A stretch of DNA of 17,764 bases from Acidobacteriota bacterium (GTDB lineage: Bacteria > Acidobacteriota > Thermoanaerobaculia > Thermoanaerobaculales > Sulfomarinibacteraceae): NCBI GenBank assembly GCA_030637805.1, contig DAOWFV010000134.1, forward strand, positions 1 to 17,764, given 5' to 3'. Below are positions 14,574 to 17,764 of the stretch, piece after piece. A model generated the notes under the pieces. It worked only from the letters and a program-made list of their open reading frames with translations. It ran no database searches and was not told where the DNA came from. Each line of letters opens with the position of its first letter. Within the stretch, counting starts at the first letter, position 1. The translations under genes were made by a program, and so were the position numbers.

Positions 14574-17500
14574 CACTCGTCCCCTTCCTCTTCCTCGCGC
14601 TCGACGCCGAGCCACCACAGGCTGCGCGCAATTTCTGCGGCGGGGGCATCGTCGGTTCCTTCGCCCTGCATCCACGCGACGAGACGGGACCGGAAGCGCG
14701 AGTCGTCCCGCCGACAAGCCTCGCCAACCCGGCAGTAGGTGCAGTGTTGACCGGCCCGGCCGTCCGCCTCCTCGAGCCTCGGAAAGACGACACCTGCCTG
14801 CCGGCCATCCCCGATCGTGCGCACCGCCTCTGCAAATTTCGCAACCACCTCCTCGTCGTCCCTGCGCACGGACACGTGCCGCGCCTCGTCGTTTCCGTCC
14901 ATATCCGGGATGAGATAGAGGTACCTCCCGCAGCCACCAATTCCTTTCGGAGCCAGAGAGTAGGAGACGGCCTGCAGCGTGCGGCCCTGCGCCACCTGGC
15001 GGAGAAGGTGTGTGCGACGGGTCTCGGCCTTCTTTGCGGTCGACAGGGGCTTCCCGGTCTTGTAGTCCACCAGCTCGGGCCCGGTCGCGCCGGCGTCCAC
15101 GCGGTCGGCGCGAAAAAATAGCGGCCGATCGAGACCCTCCAGCTCCATTTCCCCCTTGACCTCAGTCGCAAGCACCGCGTTCAGACGCCCCTCCGGTCCC
15201 CACTCCACGGCGCGCGCGACCTCGAGCAGGGGACGCGCCCTCGCCACCAGCAGCGGGGCGAGGCCGAGCGTGGTCATCCCCTCCCTGCGAATGACCCGGC
15301 CGGCGGCCCTCTGGAGAAGGTCCTCGAATCGGTCGCTCTCCGGCCACGGGACCTCCAGCGGTTCTCCGACCAGCGCAACCTCGAGATCTCCCGCGCGCTC
15401 GTCGACGACATCGAGGACGATGCGCTCGAGGACCTCGTGCACGACCAGGCCCACCAGCCGCCCGTCGGCGTCCGGAAGTCCCAGGTGGGGATCGGGTAGC
15501 GGATAAACTCCCAACCGCTGCTGTATGAAGGCGCGCCACGGACAGACGCCGGTGGCCTCGAATCGGGTCACCCACCTCCTCGCGTCCTTCTCCTCGACGG
15601 CAGCACCGATGAAGCCGAACCACGGCCCTGGAGAAACCGCCCCGACCGCGGGTTCCACCGCGTCGACGACGTCGATCCTCGCCGCGGCGAGCTCGCCCGG
15701 GCTGACGACGGATGCCCTCGGCGGTGGACCCTCTCGCCCTTCGGCGATCGCCGCCTCAAGGACCGGCAGGAGATCGGCAGGGGACACCTTCCCGGCGGCA
15801 AGCACCGCGTGCTCGTAGGCAGGACGTGGGCGAAGATTGTCGTCGTCCGGTCTCCAAAGCGGTGCGATCGGTACTGGCTTGGTCCCCTCTTCGCACAGAC
15901 CCAGGCGCTCGACGAACGACGATGGTGTCAGCCTCGCCTCGAGGCTCGCGAGGGGCCACGACAACTTCACCCGCGGTGCGGCGGAGACGAGCTGCGCGAA
16001 GAGGTAGCGCTCCTCGTCCGCGCTGCGCGCCTTCACCGGCATCTCCGGCAGCACATCGGAGGCCAGCCGGACGCGAACAGCCTCGGGGAGCAACGGATCC
16101 TCGTGGCCCAGACGCGGGAACACCCCGCGGTTGAGCCCGACCACGAAGAGATGAGCAAAGGTCCGCGCCCGGGACTCCATCACCGTCATCACCTGGACAC
16201 CGCCCCCGGCACCGCCCAGGGAGACCTTGCCGACGCGGTCGAGGCGGTCGCCCACGAGCTTGAACCACTCGCCCTTTTCGACCTCGAGCGCGTCGGGAAG
16301 CTCGGAGACGAGGCCGCCGAGACATCGGGCCACCGCCTCCCACTCGCCGGTCTCGCGCGTCCACCCGAGAGCGTCGAGCACCGCCAACGTGCGCCGCCGG
16401 TGTGCCTCTGCCGGGCCGCGTCCCGGCCACCCGCCGAGCGCCTCGACCAGGCGGCGAGCCCTGGCTGCAGCGCCCTCCAGAGCCGTGGCGGGTAACGTGG
16501 GTCTTCCCGGCACACTGTTGGTTTCCTCGTCCTCGCCGAGATAGAGGGGCAAACGCACCCCGCGCGCAAGCTCACCGTCCGTGCGCAAGCCGGCGACGTC
16601 CGCCACCCGCAGGACGCCCAGAACCCGGAGCCCGAGAAGAAGCTCGGTGTGGCCTGCCCCCTCACCCCATGCTTCAGCCCAGAGATCGACCTCCGTCGCC
16701 TCCCCCTTGCGCAGCAGCTCGGCAAGCCTGCGGACCCGCCGTCGGGCGCCGGCCCCAGGGACCGTGGCGCCCACCCCCGAGAAGGGAATCCCCAACCTGC
16801 CGAAGTGGCGCCTGAGCGGCTGGACAATGCCCTCCAGCCCGCGGGCCACGACGCCGATCTCTTCTGGTTCCGTGCCGGAAGCGAGAAGCTCGCGAATACG
16901 CTCGGCGACCCACCGCGCCTCCGCCTCGGCGTCCGGCGCCGCGGCGAGTATCAGCTCCGGGGGCGCCGCCGCCTCCCCGTCGGCCTCGTGATCGAGGTGG
17001 ACCAGCCGCTCGTCCAGACGGCTCAGGTAGGTGGCGCCGGCGTCCTCCTTCTTCGGATCCACCGGGTCCGGAGGGCGGTCGAGGATCACCACCCCGCCCC
17101 AGGTGCGAACGAGGGCCTGCAGCAGGTCGGCGGCCACTCCGGTGACGTCCGCAAAGCCGTGGATGATCAGCGCCCCGGTTGGCGGCAAACCCTCATCGCC
17201 GGCCAGAATCCGGTCCTCAGCCAGCTGGAGCGCCCGCCCGGTGCGCCAGGCCTCGAGCTCATCGGTATTGTCGAAGACCTCGGCCGCGAGGCGAACCAGC
17301 GAGCGAGCACGGGCGAGTCGCTCGCGCCCCAGGTCTCCACCGGCCTCGTCGAGCCGCTCGAGAACGCCCTCCTCGTTACCGGGTTGAAAACCCGCGTCGA
17401 GGAGGTCACGAACGACACCGACCGCCGCGTCGTAGCCGTCCTGTAAACTGCCCAGGGCCTGGCGGAGGGGCGGGTGATCACACGCCAGGCGGCGCGTCAG

Positions 17501-17764
17501 AAGCTCGAAGGCGGCGTCGCCGCGCGGCGCTGGATCGCCGGCGCCCGCGAGAATCTCCATCGCAAATCCATAGAGGGTCTGGACCACGACCCCAGCGGCC
17601 GCCCCCCGCTCGCGCGCGAGACGGCGGATGACGTGCAGCCGCAGGCTGCCGGAGGGCACCACCACGCGCACGGGCAAGGCAAGCTCCTCGGGAGTCGAGG
17701 GGATGAGCCGGTCGAGCTCCTCCAGCAGCCGGCGCTCCGCCGCACGGGCGCCGCGGGTGGTCAC
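14573..17764 (-). CDS. addB: ATP-dependent nuclease subunit B (AddB-like), partial at the right edge
   Basis: At least 1063 residues are visible; the open frame reaches the last base, so the true start may be beyond the window. AddB is the partner of AddA and contributes a second nuclease and a helicase-like scaffold. Seen: the early VRVVVPSGSL block at 32-41, the helicase-like motif VMTVMESRARTFAHLFVVGL at 525-544, and a C-terminal PD-(D/E)XK nuclease with His776, Asp887 in FRADRVD, VDYKTGK (Asp900, Lys902) and QAVSYS (Gln931). Four cysteines, Cys741 in GVCPWRAF and Cys1008, Cys1011, Cys1017 in CTYCRVGEAC, fit the iron-sulfur staple of AddB nucleases. No Walker A is visible where B. subtilis AddB has one; the corresponding stretch reads RGARAAERR. 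The gene overlaps addA by one base, the standard addB-addA order. Confidence 0.9.
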   Translation of the reverse strand: MTTRGARAAERRLLEELDRLIPSTPEELALPVRVVVPSGSLRLHVIRRLARERGAAAGVVVQTLYGFAMEILAGAGDPAPRGDAAFELLTRRLACDHPPLRQALGSLQDGYDAAVGVVRDLLDAGFQPGNEEGVLERLDEAGGDLGRERLARARSLVRLAAEVFDNTDELEAWRTGRALQLAEDRILAGDEGLPPTGALIIHGFADVTGVAADLLQALVRTWGGVVILDRPPDPVDPKKEDAGATYLSRLDERLVHLDHEADGEAAAPPELILAAAPDAEAEARWVAERIRELLASGTEPEEIGVVARGLEGIVQPLRRHFGRLGIPFSGVGATVPGAGARRRVRRLAELLRKGEATEVDLWAEAWGEGAGHTELLLGLRVLGVLRVADVAGLRTDGELARGVRLPLYLGEDEETNSVPGRPTLPATALEGAAARARRLVEALGGWPGRGPAEAHRRRTLAVLDALGWTRETGEWEAVARCLGGLVSELPDALEVEKGEWFKLVGDRLDRVGKVSLGGAGGGVQVMTVMESRARTFAHLFVVGLNRGVFPRLGHEDPLLPEAVRVRLASDVLPEMPVKARSADEERYLFAQLVSAAPRVKLSWPLASLEARLTPSSFVERLGLCEEGTKPVPIAPLWRPDDDNLRPRPAYEHAVLAAGKVSPADLLPVLEAAIAEGREGPPPRASVVSPGELAAARIDVVDAVEPAVGAVSPGPWFGFIGAAVEEKDARRWVTRFEATGVCPWRAFIQQRLGVYPLPDPHLGLPDADGRLVGLVVHEVLERIVLDVVDERAGDLEVALVGEPLEVPWPESDRFEDLLQRAAGRVIRREGMTTLGLAPLLVARARPLLEVARAVEWGPEGRLNAVLATEVKGEMELEGLDRPLFFRADRVDAGATGPELVDYKTGKPLSTAKKAETRRTHLLRQVAQGRTLQAVSYSLAPKGIGGCGRYLYLIPDMDGNDEARHVSVRRDDEEVVAKFAEAVRTIGDGRQAGVVFPRLEEADGRAGQHCTYCRVGEACRRDDSRFRSRLVAWMQGEGTDDAPAAEIARSLWWLGVEREEEEGDE

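Noticed and set aside
14574..14717. Upstream extension of addA by 48 codons
   Set aside because: It lies entirely inside addB, is Arg-rich like other shadow frames, and the TGATG junction gives a natural coupled start.
10983..17764. Novel defence island around the helicase-nuclease genes
   Set aside because: Motifs and gene order are those of standard AddAB recombination machinery, and no other defence-type gene is in the window.

Overview
This window comes from a GC-rich bacterial chromosome. All the genes I recognise are ordinary housekeeping or metabolic genes. Two M16-type peptidases carry export signals and so imply a periplasm. A long AddAB-type helicase-nuclease pair, a type III pantothenate kinase and AT-rich tandem repeats in the gaps would fit an Acidobacteriota-like Gram-negative, but that placement is inference. 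No rRNA, tRNA, transposase, phage gene or CRISPR array was found.

Layout, left to right. (1) 1-173: a leader with a probable dispersed repeat at the edge and an extended -10 promoter. (2) Plus strand, 174-2364: a 3-hydroxyacyl-CoA dehydrogenase family gene followed 25 nt later by acetate kinase (ackA). Together they suggest short-chain acyl-CoA and acetate metabolism. (3) Minus strand, 2512-4124: coaX (pantothenate kinase, first step of CoA synthesis) and then pgsA-like (CDP-alcohol phosphatidyltransferase, phospholipid synthesis). A palindrome of about 180 bp fills the gap between them. (4) Plus strand, 4458-7707: a tightly coupled pair of secreted M16 metallopeptidase-family genes. The first has the zinc motif; the second has lost it. 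A clear intrinsic terminator follows. (5) Minus strand, 7898-8359: a flavin reductase-like FMN-binding protein. (6) 8360-8761: a divergent, gene-free region full of palindromes and short repeats, with a good sigma70-type promoter for the next operon. (7) Plus strand, 8762-10818: sucC-sucD, succinyl-CoA synthetase, overlapping by ATGA and followed by an intrinsic terminator. (8) Minus strand, 10983-17764: addB (cut by the window edge) and addA, the two subunits of a double-strand-break-processing helicase-nuclease, overlapping at the stop/start.

The most unusual content is between the genes. AT-rich tracts of 7-bp tandem repeats (families AATTCTY, AGTTTTG and AATTCCG) and one 8-bp tract sit in the non-operonic gaps. 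All three convergent gene junctions carry two tracts each, several of them starting at or within a few bases of a stop codon. At the ackA/pgsA junction the two tracts form a 26-bp inverted repeat. The long palindrome between coaX and pgsA and the palindrome cluster abutting the sucCD promoter are the other structures that the genes do not explain. I did not find a new multi-gene defence or biosynthetic system. The repeat families and structured intergenic elements are the best candidates for something undescribed.
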